Shown in pieces: positions 43,430-52,741 of a stretch of 64,000 nt of DNA. The DNA lies in assembly GCF_009711125.1 (NCBI RefSeq), contig NZ_WMIB01000001.1, positions 310,001 to 374,000 on the forward strand, written 5' to 3'. A model generated the notes under the pieces. That model did no database searches and was not told where the DNA came from. It saw nothing but the letters and a program-made list of their open reading frames with translations. The translations under genes were made by a program, and so were the position numbers. How positions within the stretch are numbered: position 1 is the first letter of the stretch; each line of letters starts with the position of its first letter. Source of the stretch: Metabacillus mangrovi (GTDB taxonomy: Bacteria > Bacillota > Bacilli > Bacillales > Bacillaceae).

Positions 43430-44230
43430 CTATTCGATGATATTTTCCAGCCCGTAAACGAGCGTCTCAATCTTCATTACCTGTTCGGCAGACAGCCTGA
43501 CGCCTGACATAAAGGATTTACGGTCATATGAATCATGCCTGATTTTAAGGGTCTGGCCTTCTCCCCCGAAAAGCACTTCCTGATGGGCAACGAGTCCTGG
43601 CAGCCTGACGCTGTGGATGCGGATCCCGTTGTACGATGCACCTCTTGCACCTTCAAGGGTTTCTTTTTCATCCGGATGGCCCTGCTGCTTTTCCTCTCTG
43701 ATCTCCGAAATCATTTCAGCTGTCTTCAACCCTGTTCCGGATGGAGCATCGAGCTTCCGGTCATGGTGCTGCTCAATAATCTCGACGTCAGGAAAAAATT
43801 TGGCGGCAAGCTGTGAAAATTTCATCATCAGCACGGCTCCCACCGCGAAGTTAGGGGCGATTATCGCACCGAGTCCCCGGCTTTCAGCCAGCTCCCTTAG
43901 CTCCTTCAGATCCTCTTCAGAAAATCCGGTTGTACCCACTACCGGTCTCACTCCTGCTTCCAAAGCCGTTTTCGCATGATACATTCCGGTTTCAGGTGTC
44001 GTCAGATCAATGAGGACGTCCGGGTTTGTCTCAAACAGACATTCCTTAATGTCTTCATAAATACGAGCCTCACTGCTGAACCCTTCTCCGATTTCACTCA
44101 GTTTGCTTCCGCCGTTCCTGCGGTCGAGTGCACCGGCGAGTGTAAAATGAGGGGTTTCTTCTGCAAGTTTAACGGCTTCTCTGCCCATTCTTCCGCGGGG
44201 CCCCGCGATGACCACTTTAATTTGTTCCAT
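43430..44230 (-). CDS. dapB: DapB, 4-hydroxy-tetrahydrodipicolinate reductase
   Basis: An enzyme of lysine and meso-diaminopimelate synthesis, 266 residues. The N-terminal NAD(P)H loop is [15 protein letters not shown]. The catalytic motif [17 protein letters not shown] contains the catalytic His and Lys. The ATG at 44230 follows AGAGGAG and lies one base after the ypjD stop. It precedes mgsA-bshB1-bshA-cca in one long minus-strand run, the same order as in B. subtilis. Confidence 0.96.
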   Translation of the reverse strand: MEQIKVVIAGPRGRMGREAVKLAEETPHFTLAGALDRRNGGSKLSEIGEGFSSEARIYEDIKECLFETNPDVLIDLTTPETGMYHAKTALEAGVRPVVGTTGFSEEDLKELRELAESRGLGAIIAPNFAVGAVLMMKFSQLAAKFFPDVEIIEQHHDRKLDAPSGTGLKTAEMISEIREEKQQGHPDEKETLEGARGASYNGIRIHSVRLPGLVAHQEVLFGGEGQTLKIRHDSYDRKSFMSGVRLSAEQVMKIETLVYGLENIIE

Positions 44231-44231
44231 T

Positions 44232-44564
44232 TTACTTCTCCTCTTTTCTCGTCCAGCGGTTCGCATCCCGTACTGTGAATTTGTTCATGACCAGGTCATG
44301 TGCCTGCGCTAGATCAATGTTTAACGAGTTTGCCATACAAACAAGGACAAACAGGACATCCCCTAGCTCTTCTTCAATCGCTTTATCACCTTCGGATGAT
44401 TTTTTCGGTTTTTCACCATACCGGTGATTGATTTCCCTGGCAAGCTCCCCGAGCTCCTCTGCCAGTCTGGCCGTCATGGCGAGCGGGCTGAAATAGCCTT
44501 CTTTAAACTGGCCTATGTATTGATCCACTTCATTCTGGATCTCCTTCATGCTTTTTTCTTTCAT
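44232..44564 (-). CDS. ypjD: YpjD, MazG-type nucleotide pyrophosphohydrolase
   Basis: A 110-residue all-alpha NTP pyrophosphatase of the MazG superfamily. The metal-binding residues are in [13 protein letters not shown] and [15 protein letters not shown] (ExxE and ExxD), both intact. The start ATG follows GGGG at seven bases. First gene of the dapB unit; a TATAAT -10 (44609-44614) lies about 45 bases upstream on the minus strand. The physiological nucleotide is unknown. Confidence 0.92.
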   Translation of the reverse strand: MKEKSMKEIQNEVDQYIGQFKEGYFSPLAMTARLAEELGELAREINHRYGEKPKKSSEGDKAIEEELGDVLFVLVCMANSLNIDLAQAHDLVMNKFTVRDANRWTRKEEK

Positions 44565-44702
44565 CTATAAACCCCGCTTCCTTAGATCAATCCATGAATC
44601 TGTTCAACATTATACCATCTGCTTTGCCATTTCGCCTTGATTTGCTGTTTCTTCCGGGTTGAACTATAATGTTAACGCCAACATAAGCCATTTGGGAGCT
44701 GA

Positions 44703-45578
44703 TTGCAATTGTACGGTCTAAAATTTGAGAATATTTTGTTTATCCTTCTCGGTTCAGCTATCTTCGCATTTGGACTCGTCCACTTTAATATGCAGAATGA
44801 ACTGGCAGAGGGCGGTTTTACGGGGATCACCCTCCTGCTGTTTTTCCAGTTTAACATCGATCCTTCGATCTCAAACCTGGTGCTGAATATTCCCCTGTTC
44901 GCAGCGGGATGGAAACTGCTCGGCCGGGTTTCGTTTATCTATACCGTAATCGGCACTGTGAGTCTGTCCTTGTTCCTCTGGATTTTTCAGAAATACCAGT
45001 TCCCCCTTCACCTGGAGAACGACTTGCTGCTCGTATCCTTGTTTGCCGGAGTGTTCATCGGTGTCGGACTCGGAATTATCTTCAAGTATGGCGGCACTAC
45101 AGGCGGAGTTGATATCATCGCACGGCTCGTGCAGAAATACAAAGGGGTCAGCATGGGAAAAACCATGTTTCTTTTTGACGTGTGCGTCATCGGACTTTCA
45201 CTGTTAACCTACCTTGACCTGAAAAGGGCGATGTATACCCTTGTTGCTGTGTTCGTGGGTGCCCGCGTCATCGATTTCCTGCAGGACGGGGCATACGGGG
45301 CGAAAGGCGCAACCATCATCTCCAGAGATAACCTGCTGATTTCGAAAAAAATTCTCGAGGAGATGGACCGCGGTGTAACCATCCTCAAGGGGCAAGGCTC
45401 TTACTCAGGAAACGAGATGGATGTCCTGTACTGCGTCGTTGATAAAAGAGAGATTGTCATGCTCAAACAAGTTATCACTTCCGTCGATCCTCATGCATTC
45501 GTAGCCGTTACCGATGTCCATGATGTGCTCGGAGAAGGATTTACGTTGGACAGCGAGAAAAACCCGATCGCAAGATGA
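44703..45578 (+). CDS. ypjC: YpjC, YitT/DUF2179-family membrane protein
   Basis: A protein of about 291 residues with five or six N-terminal membrane helices (YitT domain, including NMQNELAEGGFTGITLLL and FKYGGTTGGVDIIARL) and a cytosolic C-terminal DUF2179 domain (ISRDNLLISKKILEEMDRG...VLYCVVDKRE). Function unknown; the C-terminal domain is related to small-ligand binding folds. No ATG fits: starts are TTG at 44703 or TTG at 44709, both after GGGAG. It is divergent from ypjD, as in B. subtilis. Confidence 0.85.
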   Translation: MQLYGLKFENILFILLGSAIFAFGLVHFNMQNELAEGGFTGITLLLFFQFNIDPSISNLVLNIPLFAAGWKLLGRVSFIYTVIGTVSLSLFLWIFQKYQFPLHLENDLLLVSLFAGVFIGVGLGIIFKYGGTTGGVDIIARLVQKYKGVSMGKTMFLFDVCVIGLSLLTYLDLKRAMYTLVAVFVGARVIDFLQDGAYGAKGATIISRDNLLISKKILEEMDRGVTILKGQGSYSGNEMDVLYCVVDKREIVMLKQVITSVDPHAFVAVTDVHDVLGEGFTLDSEKNPIAR

Positions 45579-45588
45579 CCCTTATAAG

Positions 45589-45628
45589 CACCTGTGCCTG
45601 AAGACTTCCGGCACAGGTGCCTTTTTTA
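45589..45628 (+). terminator. intrinsic terminator after ypjC
   Basis: The perfect 11-bp stem GCACCTGTGCC / GGCACAGGTGC is followed by C and six T residues. Confidence 0.93.
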
Positions 45629-45670
45629 ATGAGTGTTTCTTTTCCGCTTCTTTCCCGGCATCGAGCAGCG

Positions 45671-45719
45671 AAAAAGAAAACCCCGGAAAGCATGCGCAGC
45701 AGCACATTTCCAGGGTTTT
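45671..45719 (-). terminator. intrinsic terminator after cydC
   Basis: A 13-bp stem, AAAACCCTGGAAA / TTTCCGGGGTTTT (one G-U), with a 17-base loop is followed by CTTTTT on the minus strand, closing the cytochrome bd unit. Confidence 0.8.
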
Positions 45720-45744
45720 CAGCCAATCGGTACACGAGGGATCA

Positions 45745-47460
45745 TTAATAGGATAGAACAGCTGCTTCAACTTGCTTCAGCTTGTAAAAGTCCCCTTTTT
45801 TGTTCATGAGCTCTTCATAAGTTCCTTTTTCCTTTATCCTTCCCGCTTCCATCACGACGATTTGGTCCATCGATTGCAGACCAGCCAGCCTGTGGCTGAT
45901 GAAAACAGCTGTTTTTCCGTCTGATTTCTCCAATACTTTTTCCATCAGCCGTTTTTCCGTCAGCAGGTCCATAGAAGAAAAGGCTTCATCCAGGAGCCAA
46001 AGCTGTCCTTCCCTTAAAAACGCGCGGGCTAGGGCAAGCTTCTGCCGTTCGCCGCCTGATAAATTTTCCCCTTTTTCAAGAACTTTGTCCTCCAGGCTGT
46101 ACTGGCTAAGCTCTGCTTCTTTCAAGGCCTGTTCCATCATTTTTTCTGTGGCATGCTCATTTGCAAGCAGCAGATTGTCGCGTATAGATCCAAAGAAAAA
46201 ATGATTTTCCTGCAGGACGGGGTTGGCCAGGCGCCAGATGTCTTCCTGATCAATGGACTGAAAAGGACGGTGATTGCAGGTCAGTGACCCGCTTTCAGGC
46301 TCGTACATCTTCAGGAGAATCTGAAGGATCGTCGATTTTCCGGACCCTGATGGACCGACAATCGCGGTTCTCGATCCCAGTTTCAACTCCAGGCTGATAT
46401 GATGCAATGTATTTCTGAAGTCCTCCGGATAGGCGAAGGTCACATCGTCCATGATGATTTCCACAGCATCCGCTGCAAAAGGTTCGGCCGGCTCCTTTGC
46501 TGAATGGGCATTATCCTGCGCAACGGATTGAAGCTGGATGGCTGAACGGCGGGCATCCGCAAAATGAGCCGGGAGGGCTGCCATTGGGAAGGCATACTCG
46601 AACACATTCAGCCCCATCATGATCAGCATCGCTAAAAACAGTCCGTCCAGCTGTCCGCTTGCAGCTTCAAAAGCACCAATCATGGCGATGGACCATACAG
46701 CGAGCATGGATACAGCCATATTTACGGCTTGCCCGCCGTTGTCCAGTGACTGTCTTCTTTCCTGTTCCTCAAGGGCAAGGCCTGATAATTTAAGAAGATC
46801 CTGCTTTTTTGTTTCGGCTTTTTGATGGATTTTAAGATCCCGGAAGCCATATAAGAACTCCGCTGCTTCAGCTGACAATTCATTCCTCTGTGCCTGAACC
46901 GACTGCTTCGCCTTATGCTGGCGCCAGGCAAAAAAAGCAGGCGCGGCAAGGCCGGTGATCAGCATTCCGATTCCCAATGTCAAGCTGATCCAGACAGAAT
47001 AAAAAGCCGTAAAGAAAATGACAGCCGTAAAGACAAAGAAAAAGATGAGCGGCGGATAAAAGACTCTTAAAAAGAAGTTCTGCAGGTTTTCAACGTCTCC
47101 TACAAACCGGGCAAGCAGATCCCCGCTTCTCCAGCGCTTTAAAACAGAAGGCGGGAGCGGCTCAAGCTTTTCAAAAAACCCGCTGCGGAGATTGCCTAGA
47201 ATGGTAAAGGTCGCCCTGTGTGAATAATACCGTTCCGCATATTTGCCCAAGGCCCTGGCGATCCCAAATACCTTAAGCAGTGCGAGCATAATCGTTAGTG
47301 TGTAAAGGGGCGGAATAAGGGCGGCTTTTGAAATGACATACCCGCTCGCCCCAAACAGGGAGATTCCAATCAAGGCAGCAGCTATTCCAAGACCTGCTGA
47401 TAAAAGGACATCCTTTTTCTCTTTCATGACCATTTGACTGACGATCATCAAAGCCTTCAA
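45745..47460 (-). CDS. cydC: CydC-type ABC transporter subunit (bd oxidase assembly)
   Basis: The second half-transporter of the heterodimeric CydDC exporter needed for cytochrome bd assembly, 571 residues. Six N-terminal membrane helices include KVFGIARALGKYAERYYSHRAT, the CydC-type signature. The ATPase domain has Walker A GPSGSGKST, signature LSGGERQKLALARAF and Walker B WLLDEAFSS. By similarity to E. coli it is CydC; in B. subtilis naming the distal gene is called cydD. It overlaps the preceding transporter gene by four bases. Confidence 0.92.
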   Translation of the reverse strand: MKALMIVSQMVMKEKKDVLLSAGLGIAAALIGISLFGASGYVISKAALIPPLYTLTIMLALLKVFGIARALGKYAERYYSHRATFTILGNLRSGFFEKLEPLPPSVLKRWRSGDLLARFVGDVENLQNFFLRVFYPPLIFFFVFTAVIFFTAFYSVWISLTLGIGMLITGLAAPAFFAWRQHKAKQSVQAQRNELSAEAAEFLYGFRDLKIHQKAETKKQDLLKLSGLALEEQERRQSLDNGGQAVNMAVSMLAVWSIAMIGAFEAASGQLDGLFLAMLIMMGLNVFEYAFPMAALPAHFADARRSAIQLQSVAQDNAHSAKEPAEPFAADAVEIIMDDVTFAYPEDFRNTLHHISLELKLGSRTAIVGPSGSGKSTILQILLKMYEPESGSLTCNHRPFQSIDQEDIWRLANPVLQENHFFFGSIRDNLLLANEHATEKMMEQALKEAELSQYSLEDKVLEKGENLSGGERQKLALARAFLREGQLWLLDEAFSSMDLLTEKRLMEKVLEKSDGKTAVFISHRLAGLQSMDQIVVMEAGRIKEKGTYEELMNKKGDFYKLKQVEAAVLSY

Positions 47461-49187
47461 GTGACCAACGCCCCCTTTTGGTTATCCATCATTTTCCGGT
47501 AAGCGGGTACCGTTTTAAGAAGGTGATGATGAGTTCCGGCTGCCAGGACTTTTCCGCTGTCCAAATAGACGATGGTGTCCGCCTCTTTGATCGTATAGAG
47601 GCGGTGAGCTACTGTAATCATGCTTGCGTGACGGCTCAATTCCTTGATCGATGCTTGCAGGATTTGCTCGGTGGATAGATCCAATCCGACAGTCGGTTCA
47701 TCAAAGAGGATGATGGACGGCTTTTTGATGAAGGCTCTTGCCAGAGCGATGCGCTGTTTTTCGCCTCCTGATAAGCCTCTTCCCCCTTCTCCGATCTCCG
47801 TTTCAAATCCGGATTCCAAGGACTGAACCAGCTCAAGAAGACCTGCTTTTTCTGCTGCTGCGTGCAGTTCGGACTCTGTCACGTCATGTTCAGCACCAAG
47901 GCTGATGTTCTCCCTGATCGTACCTGAAAACAAGTACGGATTTTGGGAGATGTAGCTGAGCTTTGAGAACCACTCTTTTTCCAGATAGCTGTTTCTAGGC
48001 TTACCGTTTATGTGAATCGTTCCGGAGGACGGCTCGATCAGTCCGGACAGCAGCCGGAGCAGTGTGGTTTTTCCGGAGCCGTTCGGACCGATAACAGCAA
48101 GCTTTTCACGCGGGTGTACGGTGAGGTTCAGCCCCTCCAGCGAGAAAGGTCCGCTCTCGTACACAAAATCAACATGTTCCAGCTTGATTTCAGGAGGGCT
48201 GCTGTCTAATAATCCTGATTCTCCCCAAGCCTGGAGCCTCGCTCGTGCATTCAATTCTTCACTGATCTTAGATGCTGCTCCGCTGCTTCCCCGGCCTGCA
48301 TGGAACGCGCTGCCCAAATCCCGCAAAGCGAGATAAAAATCCGGGGCCAGAATCAAAATGAAAAACGCAGCAAAAAAAGAAACATTTTGAAACACGACAA
48401 GCTGAAGACCGAGTTCAAAAGCGATGAGGCCTACACTGAGCATGGCGATAAACTCCAAAGCGAGCGAAGAAGCAAAGGCCGTTTTTAGAACATCCATCGT
48501 TGCATCACGGAATGCAAAGCTTTTTTGGCGGATTGCCTCTTTCTGCTGTTTTGCTTTACCCATAAGCTTTAATGTAACAAGTCCCTGTAGGACATCGAGA
48601 AAATGGCCGGAGAAGGCCGTCATTTTTTCCATCTGCTTATCTGCTTTTTTTTGCGTTTTCAGCCCGATCACAATCATATAGATCGGGAAAAACGGAGCAG
48701 TGATCATCATCAGCAAACCTGAAAACAGGTGCTGTGAGAACACCGCTGCCAAAATGAAGACCGGCACAATCGCCGTTTGAATCACCTGTGGAATATAAAA
48801 GCTGTAGTACTGATCCACTTCATCTACCGCATCTAAAAGGATGCTGGTTTTTTTCCCGGTCTGTCCGCTTAGCGATGCCTGCAGAGGATGATCTGCATAC
48901 GTTTGAACGAGCTCCCTGCGTATTTCCTTCTTTACAGCTGTCCCGAGCTTTATACCGGATCGCCTCGAGCTGAAAAGCGTCACGACTCTAAACAGCAGGA
49001 AGCCGAGCAGGATAAAGAAGACCGGAAGAACCGTTTTAAAATCCCCTTTTTCCAAAAAGATTTCATTCACGATCCATACAAAGCAATAAGCCTGGCCGAT
49101 CAGCACGGCTCCATTAAACACAGATGAGAGAATCAGCGGAATCATCCATTTTTTATGAGCAAAAGCTCTCTTTCTCAGCTGTTCCAT
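47457..49187 (-). CDS. cydD: CydD-type ABC transporter subunit (bd oxidase assembly)
   Basis: The first half-transporter of the pair, 576 residues. The CydD-type features are the membrane segment with DAVDEVDQYYSFYIPQV and FSGHFLDVLQGLVTLKLMGK. The ATPase has Walker A GPNGSGKTT, signature GLSGGEKQRIALARAF and Walker B IILFDEPTVGLD. Homologues export reduced thiols or haem-related compounds across the membrane. B. subtilis naming would call this gene cydC. It begins 26 bases after cydS, with GAGGAG 11 bases before the ATG. Confidence 0.92.
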   Translation of the reverse strand: MEQLRKRAFAHKKWMIPLILSSVFNGAVLIGQAYCFVWIVNEIFLEKGDFKTVLPVFFILLGFLLFRVVTLFSSRRSGIKLGTAVKKEIRRELVQTYADHPLQASLSGQTGKKTSILLDAVDEVDQYYSFYIPQVIQTAIVPVFILAAVFSQHLFSGLLMMITAPFFPIYMIVIGLKTQKKADKQMEKMTAFSGHFLDVLQGLVTLKLMGKAKQQKEAIRQKSFAFRDATMDVLKTAFASSLALEFIAMLSVGLIAFELGLQLVVFQNVSFFAAFFILILAPDFYLALRDLGSAFHAGRGSSGAASKISEELNARARLQAWGESGLLDSSPPEIKLEHVDFVYESGPFSLEGLNLTVHPREKLAVIGPNGSGKTTLLRLLSGLIEPSSGTIHINGKPRNSYLEKEWFSKLSYISQNPYLFSGTIRENISLGAEHDVTESELHAAAEKAGLLELVQSLESGFETEIGEGGRGLSGGEKQRIALARAFIKKPSIILFDEPTVGLDLSTEQILQASIKELSRHASMITVAHRLYTIKEADTIVYLDSGKVLAAGTHHHLLKTVPAYRKMMDNQKGALVT

Positions 49188-49213
49188 TTATTGAGAATCT
49201 CCTCACTTGACAA

Positions 49214-49315
49214 TTAGTTTAGCGGGGACTTCCCTTTTGCCCCCCATACAAATAGGATGACGATGGCCGAAATGACCAGAATTACTGGTGCTGCCGTGAT
49301 TAAAAACGTGTTCAT
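49214..49315 (-). CDS. cydS: CydS-type small subunit of cytochrome bd oxidase (33 aa)
   Basis: A 33-residue single-helix membrane protein, MNTFLITAAPVILVISAIVI..., ending GKSPLN. GGGAGG lies seven bases before the ATG. It sits between cydB and cydD with gaps of 12 and 26 bases. The start MxTFLI..AP followed by a Val/Ile helix resembles CydS, the 33-residue third subunit seen in the Geobacillus cytochrome bd structure, which binds along CydA. It plays the part of the proteobacterial CydX but is unrelated in sequence. Confidence 0.8.
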   Translation of the reverse strand: MNTFLITAAPVILVISAIVILFVWGAKGKSPLN

Positions 49316-49327
49316 GACAAGTCCTCC

Positions 49328-50341
49328 CTATTTTCTTCCCTGCACATAGTCGTTATTGAACAGGAATAATCTCATCAGCAGATACAGCGATGGAACAAGC
49401 AGGAAAAATCCTGCCAGGAATGCAATGATCAGCGTGATGGCCATTGTGTCATTTGTAAAGCTTCCATAAATGGTCAGGTACGGATAGAGCAAATAGGGGA
49501 GATGCGCGGCTCCGTACCCGTAAAAGGCAAATGCAAACTGAAGCATGACCAGAATGAATGAGATGCCCGGTCTTTTCTTTTTCCAGATCAGATAAACGGC
49601 TCCGAGGAAAAAGAGGAAGGAGAGCACGAACATCCAGCTGAGGTCCAGCATTTTCTCAAAATGGACAGAGTTATGGCTACTCATCGCCCAGAAAACGAGA
49701 ATACTTGCAAGAATCGTCGGAGCACTCCAGGAAAGGGCATATTTCCGGAGCACAGCATACGCTTCCTGATCCCCTGCCTTGTGTGCATAAAAGGTCAAAA
49801 AACAAGCTGAAATGTAGAGAACACTTACGATTGCAAGAAGAATCACCGCCCACGAATAAGAGCTTGTAAACAAAGCACTATAGTTCAGGGAAACGTCCGG
49901 TCCGGCCACTTCTATATAGCCGCCCTCCGAAATGGTAAAGACGGTAGAAAGAGATGCCGGGATGAGGAGGCCTGTCGCGCCGTAGAGCAGCTGATACCAG
50001 CTGCGTGCTTTGCTGCCGTAATGATGAAACGCATAGTAAGAACCACGGATCGCCAGCAGAATCACCGCTATGCTTCCAGGAACAAGCAGTGCTGTTCCAT
50101 AGTAAAAGGAAACCTCCGGGAAAAAACCGACAAGCCCGATATAGAAAAAGATCAGGAAGACGTTGGTGACCTCCCACACCGGAGACAAATACCGGTTGAT
50201 TACTTTTTTAACGACATTTCCTTTACCGGTGACCGATGCGTAATAGCTGAAGAAACCTGCGCCAAAATCAATGGATGCAACAATGACATACCCGTATAAA
50301 AAGGTCCATAGCACCGTAATCCCGATGATCTCATAGCTCAT
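49328..50341 (-). CDS. cydB: CydB, cytochrome bd ubiquinol/menaquinol oxidase subunit II
   Basis: A 337-residue membrane protein with about eight or nine helices. The subunit II start is ITVLWTFLYGYVIVASIDFG, followed by NRYLSPVWEVTNVFLIFF and LLAIRGSYYAFHHYG. It supports CydA structurally. The ATG at 50341 lies seven bases after AGGAGG; it overlaps the end of cydA by 11 bases, so translation is coupled. It is followed by cydS. Confidence 0.94.
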   Translation of the reverse strand: MSYEIIGITVLWTFLYGYVIVASIDFGAGFFSYYASVTGKGNVVKKVINRYLSPVWEVTNVFLIFFYIGLVGFFPEVSFYYGTALLVPGSIAVILLAIRGSYYAFHHYGSKARSWYQLLYGATGLLIPASLSTVFTISEGGYIEVAGPDVSLNYSALFTSSYSWAVILLAIVSVLYISACFLTFYAHKAGDQEAYAVLRKYALSWSAPTILASILVFWAMSSHNSVHFEKMLDLSWMFVLSFLFFLGAVYLIWKKKRPGISFILVMLQFAFAFYGYGAAHLPYLLYPYLTIYGSFTNDTMAITLIIAFLAGFFLLVPSLYLLMRLFLFNNDYVQGRK

Positions 50342-51683
50342 CTCCATCCCTCCTGTCGAGCCCTGTTTTTTCAAGTTCTTTTTCTGCCGGATTCCCTTTA
50401 AATGTGCGGATTAATACGGCAGCAGCGGAAACAATCAGGATCAGATAGAGCGCAGCGAATAAATAGAGCATAAGGTCCACATTCTGTGAGGTGGTTGCCC
50501 CTTCTGCCGTTTTCATGACCCCTCTGATAATCCAGGGCTGACGTCCCTCTTCCGCAAAAAACCAGCCGGCTTCGATCGCAATCATGGCAAGCGGACCTCC
50601 TGCTGCGATCATCATCAGGAGCGGTTTATTATAAGGATTCCACTTTTTTTTCTTGTAGAAGAAAAGGTACAGGAAGGAAATCAGGGCAAGAGCCATCCCG
50701 ATACCGACCATTGTGTCAAACATATAGTGGACAACAAGCGGCGGCCAGTTTTCTTCAGGAAACTCTTCAAGTCCGGTCACCTCGGCATCCGGTGTTCCGT
50801 GCGCCAGTATGCTCAGCGCATAAGGAATTTCGAGGGCATATTTAATCTCACCGTCTTCCTCAAGAATTCCTCCAAGGATCAAGGAAGCCTCTTCCACCGT
50901 TTCAAAATGCCATTCAGCAGCAGCCAGTTTTTCTGGCTGGTAATTGGCTAAATATTTTCCTGACAAATCACCTACAAGCGCAGTCGTTACTGCAAAAACA
51001 AAGGCGACAGTCATAGAAAGGTGAAGTGCTTTTTTATGGTAAACATGATTTCTTCCCCGTAACAGGGCTACGGCAGAGATGGCAGCCAGCACAAAAGCCG
51101 CGGTCAGGTAGGCTGATGATAATACATGAGACACCTTAGTGGGTGTAGCCGGATTAAACATAGCTGCAAACGGATTAATGTTGGACAGCACTCCATTCTC
51201 ATAAGTAAACCCGAGCGGTGCGTTCATAAATGAGTTAACCGTCGTAATGAAGAAGCCGGATGCTGTGGCCCCGAGCGCAGCAGGAATCAGCAGCAGCAGG
51301 TGGTACATTTTGTTTTTAAAGCGGTCCCACGTATACAAGTAGATTCCAAGAAAAATGGCCTCAAAGAAAAAAGCGAATGTTTCAAGGAACAGCGGCAAGC
51401 TGATCGTCTGGCCGGCAACCTGCATGAATTTAGGCCACAGCAGGCTGAGCTGCAACGCTATTGCGGTTCCTGTCACGACTCCTACAGCAACGGTTATGAT
51501 ATACCCCCTCGCCCATCTTTTGGCGAGCAAATGGTAATGATCATCATTCCGTTTAATGCCGATCCACTCAGCGAGAGCAATCAACAGCGGAACACCCACT
51601 CCCAATGTAGAGAAGATGGTATGAACGGCGAGCGTTAGTCCTGTTAGTATTCGGCTGTATAAAACCGGATCATATTCAAACAA
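50331..51683 (-). CDS. cydA: CydA, cytochrome bd oxidase subunit I
   Basis: The haem-carrying subunit of the oxygen reductase, 450 residues, with the short Q-loop found in Bacillaceae. An early His (LAVHTIF, residue 21) fits the haem d/b595 ligand. GRQPWIIRGVMKT is the classic CydA motif near the C-terminal third. The quinol loop region lies near YQPEKLAAAEWHFE. No ATG is suitable: AAGGAGG is eight bases before a TTG that begins FEYDPVLYSR, the normal CydA N-terminus, so TTG at 51683 is taken as start. The longer upstream frame is not conserved. Confidence 0.94.
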   Translation of the reverse strand: MFEYDPVLYSRILTGLTLAVHTIFSTLGVGVPLLIALAEWIGIKRNDDHYHLLAKRWARGYIITVAVGVVTGTAIALQLSLLWPKFMQVAGQTISLPLFLETFAFFFEAIFLGIYLYTWDRFKNKMYHLLLLIPAALGATASGFFITTVNSFMNAPLGFTYENGVLSNINPFAAMFNPATPTKVSHVLSSAYLTAAFVLAAISAVALLRGRNHVYHKKALHLSMTVAFVFAVTTALVGDLSGKYLANYQPEKLAAAEWHFETVEEASLILGGILEEDGEIKYALEIPYALSILAHGTPDAEVTGLEEFPEENWPPLVVHYMFDTMVGIGMALALISFLYLFFYKKKKWNPYNKPLLMMIAAGGPLAMIAIEAGWFFAEEGRQPWIIRGVMKTAEGATTSQNVDLMLYLFAALYLILIVSAAAVLIRTFKGNPAEKELEKTGLDRRDGDEL

Positions 51684-51779
51684 GTGCGGTTCCTCCTTTT
51701 CGATTTCGAAGGTGTATTGTAGATGAAGTATACGCATCTGCCATGCATCAATCTATACGTTTCACGAATTCTCCTCAAA

Positions 51780-51797
51780 TTGTTCACAGTTTCACAA
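51780..51797 (-). promoter_or_regulatory. possible Rex-type operator upstream of cydA
   Basis: On the minus strand TTGTGAAACTGTGAACAA lies about 100 bases before the cydA start. Its ends TTGT/ACAA are symmetric and the left half is identical to the Rex half-site TTGTGAA; the right half is imperfect. Rex represses cyd genes in B. subtilis when NADH is low, so the position makes sense, but the match is partial. Confidence 0.4.
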
Positions 51798-51858
51798 TCT
51801 TATTTTCGACACATTTACAAAAAGCTTCGTTTCGGATCACCTAAACCTGCGGGACAGC

Positions 51859-51883
51859 AAAAAGAGCAGCACCCAGCTGCTCT
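51859..51883 (-). terminator. intrinsic terminator after ypjB
   Basis: The perfect 8-bp stem AGAGCAGC / GCTGCTCT is followed by TTTTT on the minus strand, five bases past the ypjB stop. Confidence 0.9.
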
Positions 51884-51888
51884 CCTGT

Positions 51889-52668
51889 TTACTGCTCTCT
51901 TTCCCTCTCCCCCTGCTTTTCTCCTTTAAACTTTCGCCAGCCCGCATAAAAGAGAGTGGAGATGATGATTCCGCCTGTTGAGATGATGACCCAAATCAGC
52001 GATGGGTCGGATTCGTCTTTTTTTACTCTGTCAAAAAGCTGCTGAAATTCAGATTCCATGGCTGTCAGATGTTCGACCTTCTCTTTTTCCGAACCGCTCT
52101 CCACCCATTGATTTTTCCCGCTGGTAATGAGAGCGTCTACTTTCCGGATCTGATCAGGCGGCACATCAACGGACACCGATGGATAAATCAATTCGTAAAA
52201 GCCGAGGAATTCATTCCAGTCCTGCTCAAACGCGGCCGCTTCGCCTGCTGCATCTTTTTTCATATTCTGAAAAGCTGCCATTATACTTGGTTCTGCTGAA
52301 CTCCACAGCGGTTCATTCTCTGTAAAAGCAGCATCTACTACCATGTGGAACTGGGTGACGGCCCTCACCTTATCTTCTTCGCCGCTGTTCATGTTCATCA
52401 GTGCATCCACCGCATTCTGATGGACGGATGAAATGGTGCGGACTGTCCGCCCTGATACAGACGAATTACTTCCCTGGTCCTGAAATTGCCTGGAGAAATA
52501 ATTCAGTACTTTTAAGGAATCCTCTATGCGTCCCTGCTTAGCAAGCTGAAAAGCACTGTAAGAGGTTTCAGATAAACTTTTCCACCGGTCCGGCGGCTCT
52601 TCTGCCTTTACTTTGCTTCCCGAGAAGAGAAAAAGCAGGATCACTATGCACGCTGTCCATCGTTTCAT
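51889..52668 (-). CDS. ypjB: YpjB, sporulation-associated membrane protein
   Basis: A 259-residue protein with a signal peptide (MKRWTACIVILLFLFSGSKVKA), a large helical extracytoplasmic region and a C-terminal membrane helix (IWVIISTGGIIISTLFYAGW) ending in a charged tail. It corresponds to YpjB, which is annotated as a sporulation protein in Bacillus without a defined mechanism. The ATG at 52668 lies six bases after GGGGGG. ypjA precedes it on the same strand. Confidence 0.85.
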   Translation of the reverse strand: MKRWTACIVILLFLFSGSKVKAEEPPDRWKSLSETSYSAFQLAKQGRIEDSLKVLNYFSRQFQDQGSNSSVSGRTVRTISSVHQNAVDALMNMNSGEEDKVRAVTQFHMVVDAAFTENEPLWSSAEPSIMAAFQNMKKDAAGEAAAFEQDWNEFLGFYELIYPSVSVDVPPDQIRKVDALITSGKNQWVESGSEKEKVEHLTAMESEFQQLFDRVKKDESDPSLIWVIISTGGIIISTLFYAGWRKFKGEKQGEREREQ

Positions 52669-52741
52669 GTTTGTCCCCCCACCAATCATCTAGTAAAAAA
52701 TATGTGGGGAAGGACAAGATTAGACCAGTCAGTGACACGGA

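Noticed and set aside
51684-51737. N-terminal extension of CydA upstream of the TTG
   Set aside because: It carries the ribosome binding site within it and does not match the CydA N-terminus; the TTG after AAGGAGG is better.
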